Shown: positions 51,965 to 60,017, numbered from the stretch's first letter. The stretch: 64,000 bases of DNA from Novosphingobium naphthalenivorans NBRC 102051 (GCF_001590985.1 NZ_BCTX01000010.1:24711-88710); one strand, 5' to 3'. Notes: generated by a model from the sequence alone, not told the origin. Translations and numbers: made by a program.

Positions 51965-53544
51965 CAGTCGCGGACCCGTACGTAGATCTGACCTTCGGTC
52001 TCGATGACCGGGAAGGTACGCACCGGCTTCGTCGCCGGCGGGTTGACCGGGAAACCGGTCTCCAGTTCGAAGATCGAGCCATGGCACAGGCAAGTGAGCC
52101 CAGCCTGATCCACCTTTCCTGCCGTCAGGCGGCATGCGAGATGCGTGCACAGGTTGTGCAGGGCGTATACCTTGCCTTCCCAGCGGGCCACGGCCACTTC
52201 GGTCTCGCCGATCATGAAGCGGCGGGCGTTGCCCTCTGTCACCTGACCGCTGCGGGCAACACGTTCGAACCGCGGATCGTCAAGTGCATCCGGCGTCTGC
52301 GGCAGTTCGTCGTCCGCCTCTTCATCGACCTTGGTCGACCCGAGTTCGAGCAGATCGACCTCTTCGTCGGCGAGTTGCTCGTCATCGACGGGCGCCTTGT
52401 CGGCAATGAGCGACTTCGCCGCGAGGATTTCCGCTCCCCTGTCGATGCCGAAGGCGGCAACCACACGATCATCCTTCATGTAGAACGCGGCAAAATCGAA
52501 CGCGTCCACATCGCCGCGCACCACGATCCGGTCATACCCGGCAGCATGACCGACGAACTGGAGACTGTGGTCATACTGATCCGACCAGAACCAGTGGACG
52601 TCTTCATAGACGACGCGCTGACCCAGCATGTTGCGGGCGGCTGCCGCCCCCTGCCGCGAGGCGTTGTCGAAATGCTCGACGCGCAGGCGGGTATCGAGTC
52701 CGGGGTGATAGTGGTTGGCCACGTCACCGGCGGCAAACACACCAATGGCCGAAGTGCGGCAGAACTGGTCGACGCGGATACCGTTGCCGACCGTGATCTC
52801 GGAAGCCCGCGCAATGGCATCGTTCGGCGTGACACCGATACCGACGACGGCGATGTCCGCTTGATGGCGCTGCCCGTCATCGGTGACGACCTCAATGCCG
52901 CCGTCGCCCAGATCGACGATTTCCGCCACTTTGACACCCGTGCGCAGATCGACGCCGTTATCCGCGTGCAACCGCGCCATGGCCGCGCCAAGTTCATCGC
53001 CGAGGATACGCGCAAGCGGTAACTGGTCAGCCTCGAAAACCGTGACCGCGCAATCGCGCGCCCTTGCCGCGGCGGCAATCTCCAGACCGATGAACCCGCC
53101 GCCGACGATGGCGACGCGGGCCCCTTGCTGCAGCGCTTCCCGCAAGGCGATCGCCTCGTCTAGGGTCTTGAGATAGTGGACACGCGGCGAAGGCGGCGAG
53201 GACAGGCGGCGCGGCTGCACACCGGTCGCAATCAGGACGGCGTCGGCCGGGAGGCGTTCGCCATCGGCCAGCTCAACCGCGAGCTGCTCGATATCGATCC
53301 GTTCGGCACGGCGGCCCAGCATCAGCGTCACACCGTTTTCGCGGCACCAGTCTTCCGAGATGGACCAGAGCTCATCCTGCCCGGCATCTTCAAGCAGGAA
53401 TTCCTTGGACAGCATCGGACGCTGGTAAGGCGGATAGACTTCATCGCCAACGACTATGATCGTTCCGGCAAAGCCTTCACGCCGTAATGTCTTCGCAGCC
53501 GACGCCGACGCATGGCCCGCGCCGATCAGCACTACTTGCTGCAT
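51964..53544 (-). CDS. NAD(P)H:ferredoxin reductase fused to a C-terminal Rieske ferredoxin
   Basis: 526 residues. The N-terminal 405 residues form a BphA4/RubB-like flavoprotein: FAD motif VVLIGAGHASASAAKTL, NAD motif VAIVGGGFIGLEIAAAA, and GVFAAGDVA for FAD. After an acidic linker (about 395-435, many Asp/Glu), a Rieske domain begins, with ligands Cys466, His468, Cys485 and His488 (CTH...CLCH). The fusion would carry electrons from NADH via FAD to its own 2Fe-2S cluster. It follows the separate Rieske ferredoxin and the diiron-type enzyme, for which it is the likely reductase. Confidence 0.9.
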   Translation of the reverse strand: MQQVVLIGAGHASASAAKTLRREGFAGTIIVVGDEVYPPYQRPMLSKEFLLEDAGQDELWSISEDWCRENGVTLMLGRRAERIDIEQLAVELADGERLPADAVLIATGVQPRRLSSPPSPRVHYLKTLDEAIALREALQQGARVAIVGGGFIGLEIAAAARARDCAVTVFEADQLPLARILGDELGAAMARLHADNGVDLRTGVKVAEIVDLGDGGIEVVTDDGQRHQADIAVVGIGVTPNDAIARASEITVGNGIRVDQFCRTSAIGVFAAGDVANHYHPGLDTRLRVEHFDNASRQGAAAARNMLGQRVVYEDVHWFWSDQYDHSLQFVGHAAGYDRIVVRGDVDAFDFAAFYMKDDRVVAAFGIDRGAEILAAKSLIADKAPVDDEQLADEEVDLLELGSTKVDEEADDELPQTPDALDDPRFERVARSGQVTEGNARRFMIGETEVAVARWEGKVYALHNLCTHLACRLTAGKVDQAGLTCLCHGSIFELETGFPVNPPATKPVRTFPVIETEGQIYVRVRD

Positions 53545-53599
53545 CGCTTGGAATCTCCGACCGGTAGAATTGTGGAATCAGGGAACAGGTCAGCCCCAC

Positions 53600-53941
53600 T
53601 CAGCCGGCAGTGCCGGGCTTTTCGGCAAGAATGCGGGCTTCCGGGTCGATCAGGACGCGATCATCTTCACAGCGCACGCGGTATGTCGGCTGGCAGACAG
53701 ACCATTCATCGGTCCACCCGCTCTTGAGATCGAAGGCCCACTGGTGCCCCGGGCATATGGCCTTGCCCTTGAAGAGCAAGCCCCGGGAAAGCCGCTTCTG
53801 CTTGTGCACGCACAGGTCGGCCAACGCGTAGATCCTGTCTTCGTGCGTGAACAGCACGATGTCCGTTTCACCGACACGCACCACGGCCTTGCGCTTGCGC
53901 ACGATCTCCGCCCGGCTGCCGACATCGACCCAGTCCGTCAT
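53600..53941 (-). CDS. Rieske-type [2Fe-2S] ferredoxin
   Basis: 113 residues, a single Rieske domain with cluster ligands Cys44-X-His46 (LCVHKQ) and Cys63-X2-His66 (CPGH). Soluble, no signal peptide. It lies 71 bases after the HDO gene and 55 before the reductase-Rieske fusion, so it should be the immediate electron donor to the oxygenase. Confidence 0.88.
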   Translation of the reverse strand: MTDWVDVGSRAEIVRKRKAVVRVGETDIVLFTHEDRIYALADLCVHKQKRLSRGLLFKGKAICPGHQWAFDLKSGWTDEWSVCQPTYRVRCEDDRVLIDPEARILAEKPGTAG

Positions 53942-54012
53942 CGTACCTCTGAGTTGTATTTACCGAAGGGGAGCCGCGCCGAAACCCAAGCCCCGGCGCG
54001 GCCGCAGGATGA

Positions 54013-54756
54013 TCAGGCGGCAACCGTCTCTTTGACACCGGCCTCGCGCGCCTCGCGGGCGGGAAGGACGTGGTAGTCGTAGAGCGCACGCGTGTAGGAA
54101 AAGCGCATGTCGGCACCCTCGCGGATCGCTTCCAGGCATTCTTCCTGCAATTCGGGAGTATCCGCGTATTTCAGGACGATCTCGTAGCCACGCTCGCCAT
54201 GGACTTCGTCGGACGAGATGTGCAGCTCGAAGAACTCGGCCTCATCCTCGGTGAAGCCGTACTTCTCGATCAGCGCCGGATACTGGCGGCGATAGATGTC
54301 CGGCACCTGCGATTCCAGGCCGACGACCAGAGCCGCCGTTGCCACCACCCAGTTGCGGCGCATCGCCATTGCATAGCAGTAGCCCTGAAGGCCGCGCGTG
54401 ACGGGATTGGCATTGCGCGGATCCATGACACGCTCGCGCGTGGTGCCGCAGGCCTCGGCGAAACGGATCAGCAGGTCGGTGTGGCGGATGTCCGCCAGTT
54501 CTTCCTCGTACATGTTCTGCAGGAGGAAGTCCTTGGCGTCGATCGCGTCCATCGGCGCGTTCGCGTAGATGTAGCCCAGATAGTCGGCGAAGGGCCCGAC
54601 ATAGTGATAGTGGTTTTCGGCCCAGCGGGCGAAATCGTCGCGGGTCAACTCGCCGTTGGCCCATGCCAGACTGAAGGAGGCGTTGCGAGCCTCACGGCCC
54701 TTCATGGCCTCCTTGATAGCTGCGCGAAATTCAACGGGATTCAATAGCTCGGCCAT
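54013..54756 (-). CDS. heme-oxygenase-like diiron oxidase (TenA/PqqC/CADD superfamily)
   Basis: 247 residues, all-helical. The six ligands of HDO enzymes can be placed: Glu85-X6-His92 (EEELADIRH), Glu148 (VGLESQ), and His179-X3-Asp183-X2-His186 (ELHISSDEVHGE). The same spacing is found in the pABA-forming protein CADD. HDOs use O2 for N-oxygenation, C-C cleavage or oxidative rearrangement of amines and acids. Here it heads an operon with a Rieske ferredoxin, a reductase, a permease and a GGT-like hydrolase, under site F. A dedicated Rieske electron chain for an HDO is unusual. Substrate unknown. Confidence 0.8.
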   Translation of the reverse strand: MAELLNPVEFRAAIKEAMKGREARNASFSLAWANGELTRDDFARWAENHYHYVGPFADYLGYIYANAPMDAIDAKDFLLQNMYEEELADIRHTDLLIRFAEACGTTRERVMDPRNANPVTRGLQGYCYAMAMRRNWVVATAALVVGLESQVPDIYRRQYPALIEKYGFTEDEAEFFELHISSDEVHGERGYEIVLKYADTPELQEECLEAIREGADMRFSYTRALYDYHVLPAREAREAGVKETVAA

Positions 54757-54781
54757 TTACTGTCTCCATGTCTTTCCATGG

Positions 54782-54798
54782 TACATACTGTATACACA
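54782..54798. promoter_or_regulatory. GTATAC regulon operator F (upstream of diiron oxidase operon)
   Basis: TACATACTGTATACACA at 54782-54798, the exact reverse complement of site E. It starts 26 bases upstream of the HDO ATG, near a promoter position. Confidence 0.6.
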
Positions 54799-54831
54799 TT
54801 GACCACACAAGCCTGAAACTGCGATTTTTTG

Positions 54832-55665
54832 TCAGCTGCCGATACGCAGGGGCGTGGCCAGCGACCGCAGCGCCTCGATTGCACTGAGCGGCGTAAGGCT
54901 GCCGGTGCGGGGATTGTCCGGCATCGCATTGCTGTAGATTTCGAGGCGAAGTTCCGCCTCGTCCGACACCACGTGAACCCATTGCGTAATGCGCGAGACC
55001 TGCGGATCGGCCCAGATCTCGACCATGGTGGCATCCGGCCCCAGCCCTGCGAGGCTGAGCGTCGCGGCCACGTTGGCATTGGCGGGAAACAGCCGTGCGG
55101 CATCGCGAGCCGTGCCCGAGAAGATACAAAGCGCCGTTTCCAAGCCGGCAAGATCGAGACCCTGCTCGATCACGTGCGGCGCATCGGCCAGACTTGCCGG
55201 AGGCTTCCGGCTGGTCAGGCGCACCTCTCGCAAATGACCTCCGGCCATGGCACGCAACCCGTCGAGGCCGGCCAGGCCGCCCGTGGGCACGACGATACGC
55301 GCGCCCTTCTCGCCCGCGAGGTCGAACAGTTCGGGGTGCGCCATCAACGCGCCCGAATTCATCGTCAGGAATGTGCAACCGGCCGCCAGCGCCGCAGTAG
55401 CGACCTGTGGATGCGATGCGGCGACCGCGCAGTCGAAGACGACATCCGCGGAAGCGGCAAGATCCTCAAGCCCGCCGGCCGGCGCATCGCTGCCAAGCGA
55501 GTCGAGCGTCCTGCGCCCCTGTTCGCAATCGCGCACGGCAACGCCGGCAAGAGTGAGGCCCGGCATACCCCGGACCAGCGCCGAGACCACCGATCTGCCG
55601 ATGACCCCCAGACCGACCACGACAACCCGCAAGGTCGCCGGTGTTTTTGCAGCATTGTCCATCAT
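54832..55665 (-). CDS. L-aspartate dehydrogenase (NadX family)
   Basis: 277 residues. N-terminal nucleotide motif VVVVGLGVIGRSVV, then DVVFDCAVAASHPQVATAAL, the loop VPTGGLAGLDGLRAM, and the C-terminal YSNAMPDNPRTGSLTPLSAI typical of the family. NAD(P)-dependent; converts L-aspartate to oxaloacetate or iminoaspartate plus ammonia. In an island with amidase and GGT-like enzymes it probably works in nitrogen release from an aspartate-like intermediate rather than NAD synthesis; this is inference. ATG at 55665 overlaps the upstream transporter stop (ATGA). Confidence 0.82.
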   Translation of the reverse strand: MMDNAAKTPATLRVVVVGLGVIGRSVVSALVRGMPGLTLAGVAVRDCEQGRRTLDSLGSDAPAGGLEDLAASADVVFDCAVAASHPQVATAALAAGCTFLTMNSGALMAHPELFDLAGEKGARIVVPTGGLAGLDGLRAMAGGHLREVRLTSRKPPASLADAPHVIEQGLDLAGLETALCIFSGTARDAARLFPANANVAATLSLAGLGPDATMVEIWADPQVSRITQWVHVVSDEAELRLEIYSNAMPDNPRTGSLTPLSAIEALRSLATPLRIGS

Positions 55666-56666
55666 GCCGCCTCCGGCACCTGGGCGCCCGCCGTCGCGCC
55701 CTCGGCCGGACGTTCCGCATAACGGCGTGCCAGAACCGCACAGACGAGCAATTGCAACTGATGGAAGAACATCAACGGAAGCACCATCGTCCCCACCAGG
55801 CTGACGGGAAAAAGCGCTGCGGCCATGGGCACGCCGCTGGCGAGGCTCTTCTTGGAACCGCAGAACACAACGACGATCTCGTCCGCCCGCGCAAAGCCGA
55901 ACAGGCGCGCCACACGCGTCGTGACAAGGAGAACCACGGCCAGCAACAGGGCATCGACGACGAGGATCGCCGCGAGGTCCGCCGCCGTGATCCGCTGCCA
56001 GAGACCTTCGACAACCGCGGCACTGAAGGCGGTATAGACGACCAGCAGGATTGATCCGCGGTCCAGCCGCATCAGCAATGCCTTGTGCCGGTGAACAAAA
56101 TGCGCTGTCCAGCGGCGCGACATGTGGCCGGCAAGAAACGGCAGCAGCAAGGTCGTGGCAATGTCGGTCACGGCCGCCAGGAAACCGCCCTGGCCCGCCC
56201 CTGTGGTGTGCGGCAGCAGGATCGCCGCGAAGGCCGGTGTCACGACCACGCCCAGAATGTTCGAAAGTGAAGCACTGCACACCGCCGCGGCGACATTGCC
56301 GCCCGCAATCGCCGTCAACGCGATGGAGGATTGCACCGTCGACGGCAGGATCGAGAGGAAAACGATCCCCTGCGCGATATCGGGATCCAGCAACGACGCA
56401 GGGATCCGGGCAATGCCCAGGCCAAGCAGGGGAAAGAGACCGAAGGTTGCCCCCAGGACCAGTAGATGAAGGCGCCATGCGCCGAGCCCGGCGAGAACCG
56501 CATCTCGCGAAAGTTTCGCGCCATGCATGAAAAACAGCAGAATGATGGCTGCCTTGGTCACCACGGCAAAGGCGCTGGCGGCGCTGCCGCGGCAAGGCAG
56601 CAGACTGGCCAGCGCCACTGTAAGCAGCAGAAGTCCTGTAAAACCGTCCAGTTTCAGACGCATCAT
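55662..56666 (-). CDS. bile-acid:sodium symporter family (YfeH-like) transporter
   Basis: 334 residues from the ATG at 56666 (GAGG about 11 bases upstream; a GTG at 56678 is possible). About ten helices, with the FLSILPSTVQSSIALTAIAGGNVAAAVCSASLSN crossing region and the VVVFCGSKKSLASGVPMAAALF region of the SBF-like/CPA group. Members move organic anions with sodium. It is transcribed with aspartate dehydrogenase from site G. Confidence 0.85.
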   Translation of the reverse strand: MMRLKLDGFTGLLLLTVALASLLPCRGSAASAFAVVTKAAIILLFFMHGAKLSRDAVLAGLGAWRLHLLVLGATFGLFPLLGLGIARIPASLLDPDIAQGIVFLSILPSTVQSSIALTAIAGGNVAAAVCSASLSNILGVVVTPAFAAILLPHTTGAGQGGFLAAVTDIATTLLLPFLAGHMSRRWTAHFVHRHKALLMRLDRGSILLVVYTAFSAAVVEGLWQRITAADLAAILVVDALLLAVVLLVTTRVARLFGFARADEIVVVFCGSKKSLASGVPMAAALFPVSLVGTMVLPLMFFHQLQLLVCAVLARRYAERPAEGATAGAQVPEAA

Positions 56667-56726
56667 GGGCAATCTCACCTCGTTGGCATTCCCGATGGAT
56701 CGTTACGAGGAGACGACGCATATGTC

Positions 56727-56740
56727 TACTGTATACCTAA
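56727..56740. promoter_or_regulatory. GTATAC regulon operator G (transporter / gntR divergent promoter)
   Basis: CTACTGTATACCTA at 56727-56740; on the minus strand it reads GTATACAGTA, like sites C, E and F. It lies between the divergent symporter and GntR genes, 61 bases from the former and 18 from the nearest gntR start. Confidence 0.6.
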
Positions 56741-56758
56741 TGCATTTTGTAGAGACGT

Positions 56759-57514
56759 ATGAACTCGGGTGATGTAGGGGGCAAGGAATGGGAAAGTTCC
56801 AAGCTTGCGAGGCAAAGAAGAATGAGCGCTAAGGCGGCAACGGAAAACGAGGAAAGATGGCAGGCGATCGGCACCAGCCGGCAATCTCTCAACAACGTGG
56901 TGGCCGATGCGCTGCGCGAAGCAATTCTGTCTGGCCGTTTCGAGCCGGGCGATCGCCTGCCCGAGCCGCAACTCGCCGAGATGTTCGGCGTTTCACGCAA
57001 TCCCATTCGCGAAGCTTTGCAAGTTCTATCGAACGAAGGGCTTGTCGAAATCAGTCCGCGCAAGGGTGCACGCGTTCCACTTCTTTCTCCGGAAGAGCTG
57101 CTTGAGACGATCGAGCTTCGCGCCGAACTTGAAGGGATAAGCGCTCGCAATGCCGCGCGGCACTGCAACGGAACAACACGCGATACTCTCGTTGCCCTTC
57201 TGCAGAGAGGAAACGCGGCACTCGAAGCACAGGACGAGGAAGTCCTGCTCGAATGCAACAGCGAATTTCACGTCGCCCTCGCGGGAGCCGCGCGCAATCG
57301 CTACCTTGCCGAGTTCATGCGTTCGCTGCGAGACCGGACGCATTGGCTGTTTTCACGCACAGCCCGCGAACGCATAACCACGTCGTGGAACGAGCATGCC
57401 GCCGTGCTTGAGGCCGTCATCGCCGGCGACGCGCAACGCGCGGCGGAAATGGCTTTCGAGCATGTGCAGAAAGTCGGCGAAAGCCTGGTCAAGCAGCTCA
57501 AGGTGGATCGTTGA
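56759..57514 (+). CDS. GntR-family (FadR/FCD type) transcriptional regulator
   Basis: 251 residues (a start at 56822 would give 230). Winged helix at about 40-105: VVADALREAILSGRFEPGDRLPEPQLAEMFGVSRNPIREALQVLSNEGLVE. The C-terminal FCD ligand domain has the acid/His metal-site pattern (FHVALAGAARN, EHAAVLEAVIAGD). FCD regulators commonly bind TNGTATACNA-type operators and are released by a small acid, which matches the GTATAC sites in this island, including the one before its own gene. It is therefore the leading candidate for the island regulator. Confidence 0.88.
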   Translation: MNSGDVGGKEWESSKLARQRRMSAKAATENEERWQAIGTSRQSLNNVVADALREAILSGRFEPGDRLPEPQLAEMFGVSRNPIREALQVLSNEGLVEISPRKGARVPLLSPEELLETIELRAELEGISARNAARHCNGTTRDTLVALLQRGNAALEAQDEEVLLECNSEFHVALAGAARNRYLAEFMRSLRDRTHWLFSRTARERITTSWNEHAAVLEAVIAGDAQRAAEMAFEHVQKVGESLVKQLKVDR

Positions 57515-57815
57515 GCCCCGCGCAGCAGGACCTCTCGCACTGATCCAGACGCCCCTCCCATTTTGATGGATGCGGGAGGGCAAATCGGGGCGGTAGCGGG
57601 AGGGCGGCTGGAGCGGGTAGCGGGAAGCCAAATCGGCTGATTTTCCAATTCTACATCAAAAGGTTAGAAACCGCCGTCCAAAAAAGACCCCCCAACCAAT
57701 CCCGGGAATCTTTTGGCTGCAGTTGGATTGCCATGGATTGGGATGGCTGTGATTCGCGCATGAATTCAGCCTAGCGGAAGGTAGCCGAGGCCCGTACGAA
57801 ACAAACGTCATAGTC
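57515..57815. other. spacer between the catabolic island and the mobile element
   Basis: 301 bases with no convincing gene. It has short repeated pieces such as GCGGGAGGGC (about 57569 and 57597) and GGGTAGCGGG, and shifts from GC-rich to mixed composition near 57640. A boundary of the integrated element carrying CBASS is likely here or close by, but I cannot define an att site. Confidence 0.4.
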
Positions 57816-58547
57816 TTAAGTCGGCAAAACGACATCCAGCCAGCGAGCATAAGCTCTCACATCGATCATCGGCACTGTAGCTTTTTCCTGCAGTCGTGCG
57901 ATCAGCTCTAGTAGGAATGCAGTCGCTGGTTTGCCAATCGGTGTAAGCGTGCAACATCCTTCGTCGTCGCAGGAAAAAATACCGTGTGCAGCGATGCAGC
58001 CCAAGTCGAGGCGATCGTCAAGTCCGCCCATCGCCAACGCATTCGTAAGCGACTCTCCGAGCCCCGGACTCCAGTCACTCTCTAAGGTTAGTAGGCCACC
58101 GATGATATGCTGCAGCGGCTTGGGCGGATAGGTACCCCCTGCATGGGGGATCGGCAAGCTCGTGCGGTACAACCGTCGAACGCTCCCCACCTTCTTCCTT
58201 GCATAGGCCACCTGATCAGCATTGATCGACTGCTTTGCCTCAAAGACGCCATAGACGCTTTCGGCCGGGATCACAGTCTGGCCCTGGAAATTGAAGATGA
58301 AAGGCGAGTACTGCCGATCAAAGACGACTACGTCGATCTGCTCGCTAAAATTGCCCTCGCTATCGACTACGTGTGCCGAAATCGCTTGATATCGCTGCGG
58401 CAAATAGGTCTGGAGAAGTTGAAGCCAAACAGCTTCGCTGGCATCACCCTTCGTGCCGGGATGGCCAAAGGATCGGCGAGCGCGCGCAAGGCGCTCTTGA
58501 ATGTCATCGTGAAGCTCGGCCAAGAGCGTCTGGATCGACCAGTTCAA
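57816..58547 (-). CDS. nucC: NucC cyclic-triadenylate-activated DNA endonuclease (CBASS effector)
   Basis: 243 residues. On binding cAAA, NucC trimers pair to hexamers and cut double-stranded DNA, killing the infected cell. Restriction-like active site IDx30EAK: Asp72 (QIDVVVFDRQYSPF), Glu103 and Lys105 (VFEAKQS), each one residue before the E. coli NucC numbers. Other identities include SLPIPHAGGTYPPKPL, GGLLTLESDWSPGLG and VPMIDV. The start is the TTG at 58547, supported by AGGAG at 58554-58558; the longer ATG frame would overlap cap6. Last gene of the operon, as usual for the effector. Confidence 0.93.
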   Translation of the reverse strand: MNWSIQTLLAELHDDIQERLARARRSFGHPGTKGDASEAVWLQLLQTYLPQRYQAISAHVVDSEGNFSEQIDVVVFDRQYSPFIFNFQGQTVIPAESVYGVFEAKQSINADQVAYARKKVGSVRRLYRTSLPIPHAGGTYPPKPLQHIIGGLLTLESDWSPGLGESLTNALAMGGLDDRLDLGCIAAHGIFSCDDEGCCTLTPIGKPATAFLLELIARLQEKATVPMIDVRAYARWLDVVLPT

Positions 58548-58563
58548 TTTTGTCTCCTGATGC

Positions 58564-59496
58564 CTACACTTCATCCCGGAACGGCGGTGTCGCCGCCATG
58601 CTTTCCGCGATCTGGAGGGCGCGACTCGCCTCAATAGGCCGGTCCGGGTAGGCATCCAGCGCTATCGCGGGAAGCAAGCGCTGGGTGATGTCGGAGAAGG
58701 TGAAGCCCGGCTTTCCTTGCGCGGCACCAGTCGCGGCAGCAAGAGCATGGATTTGGGCATGAGAGAAGCCAAAGCCGCTTAATCGCATGGAGAGGATGTG
58801 AGAGCGCTGCTCGTTGGTTGGGCGCGCGAACGCCATAACGTCCGCAGCACGCCTACGTACGGCAGGATCAAGCGCGTTTAACCTGTTAGTGCACATGATG
58901 ACGGCCGCTGGCAGACGAAGGTTAGCGAGCCGGTCGATACCGCGAATGAAGGCGTTGACACCAGCACGATCCTCATGGTGCATCTGCGCCGCTTCACGCG
59001 ACTGCGCCAGCGCATCTGCCTCATCGACTAGCAAGATGATGCCCCCCTTGGCCTTGCCCGAAGCCTTGAGACGCGTCGCTGCTTGCACAGTATGTTCGAA
59101 AGCCGCAGAGATAAGTTGCGTCATCTCCCCGACCCGCCCCTGTCCACGGGTCGCCAAGCTGAGCGGAAAAAGGGTAATCTCGATCCCTTCCTGCCTCGCA
59201 ACCTTGTCACCAATGGTTTCAGCGAGTTCCGTTTTGCCGGAGCCGACATCGCCGGCGAGCACGACGAGCGGGGGGCGGCACAAGACCACGTCAAGCATAG
59301 GCTTGGCATCGCCTTTGACGAATTTCTCCGCCCATTTTTCCAAACCTTGGGGATTCACAAGCAGGCCGAGAATCTTGGCAAGCCGTGATTTCTGATCGTC
59401 CAAGCCAACAAGGCGCGCAAGACGCTCTTGCGGCTCAAAATCCGGATATGTCTGTCGACGCTCGAACAATTCATCGAGACCGGGCGCGCCCTGCAT
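58564..59496 (-). CDS. cap6: TRIP13-like AAA+ ATPase (Cap6, CBASS)
   Basis: 310 residues. Walker A GDVGSGKT (82-89), Walker B GGIILLVDEADAL, sensor region IMCTNRLNALDPAVRRR. Cap6 (Trip13-like) disassembles the active HORMA-cyclase complex and so keeps the alarm off. The ATG overlaps the HORMA stop by one base (TGATG). Position between HORMA and NucC is canonical for type III CBASS. Confidence 0.9.
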   Translation of the reverse strand: MQGAPGLDELFERRQTYPDFEPQERLARLVGLDDQKSRLAKILGLLVNPQGLEKWAEKFVKGDAKPMLDVVLCRPPLVVLAGDVGSGKTELAETIGDKVARQEGIEITLFPLSLATRGQGRVGEMTQLISAAFEHTVQAATRLKASGKAKGGIILLVDEADALAQSREAAQMHHEDRAGVNAFIRGIDRLANLRLPAAVIMCTNRLNALDPAVRRRAADVMAFARPTNEQRSHILSMRLSGFGFSHAQIHALAAATGAAQGKPGFTFSDITQRLLPAIALDAYPDRPIEASRALQIAESMAATPPFRDEV

Positions 59497-60008
59497 CAGT
59501 AGCTCCTTACGCTTGAACGATCTAGAGCACGGCCTCCAGCGGAATAGGTGCGATCGGACGATAGATACCCATTGATTTTGGGCTCGGAGCCCGTCGTGCG
59601 CTGGACAGGAAGTTCGCAGTCAAACTTCGCCTTCTCGCTGTCGGAAAGCAAGAAATAGGCGATGGTATAGTTCATGAAGCTACCAAATGTGGCCCCGGAT
59701 ACATCCTTGCCAGGCAGCACGCGCCCAGGATCATCATCGTTTGCAGAGGCCCCCGCCAAGTCGCGCGCTGCATACTTCAGAGTCGGTTCGATCCACTGTC
59801 CATTGCGCTTAAAGCCATATGTGACGTCAGCCAAATACCCGGCCTTCATCATCGCGACCGCCTCCTCCTCAAATTGTGATATCTGCCAGTCGTAAGGTTG
59901 CCCGTAAAACCGCTGCATCCGCTTTAAGTCCGTTGCAATCTTAGTGGCCATGTGGCGCGCGTGCGTCACAGTGAATGTCGTACTCTCCGTGAAGCTATAG
60001 CTGGACAT
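59496..60008 (-). CDS. cap7: bacterial HORMA-domain protein (Cap7, CBASS)
   Basis: 170 residues matching the short bacterial HORMA type: SYSFTESTTFTVTHARHMA at the N-terminus, helix LKRMQRFYGQPYD, FEEEAVAMMKAGYLADVTYGF, and the C-terminal safety-belt region with TTGSEPKINGYLSSDRTYSAGG. It senses a phage protein peptide and, when closed, activates the CdnC cyclase. It begins 9 bases after the cyclase stop. Confidence 0.88.
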   Translation of the reverse strand: MSSYSFTESTTFTVTHARHMATKIATDLKRMQRFYGQPYDWQISQFEEEAVAMMKAGYLADVTYGFKRNGQWIEPTLKYAARDLAGASANDDDPGRVLPGKDVSGATFGSFMNYTIAYFLLSDSEKAKFDCELPVQRTTGSEPKINGYLSSDRTYSAGGRALDRSSVRSY

Positions 60009-60017
60009 CGTAACCTC

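Noticed and set aside
52165..52170. GTATAC inside the reductase-Rieske gene
   Set aside because: Intragenic, without the WGW extension; expected by chance at this frequency.
54013..54756. Thiaminase/TenA or PqqC
   Set aside because: Same superfamily fold, but no thiamine or PQQ genes nearby, and the HxxxDxxH plus ExxxxxxH ligands fit the diiron HDO group, which PqqC and TenA lack.
57540..57640. CRISPR-like or tandem repeat array in the spacer after gntR
   Set aside because: Only two or three short imperfect GC-rich repeats with irregular spacing; not an array.
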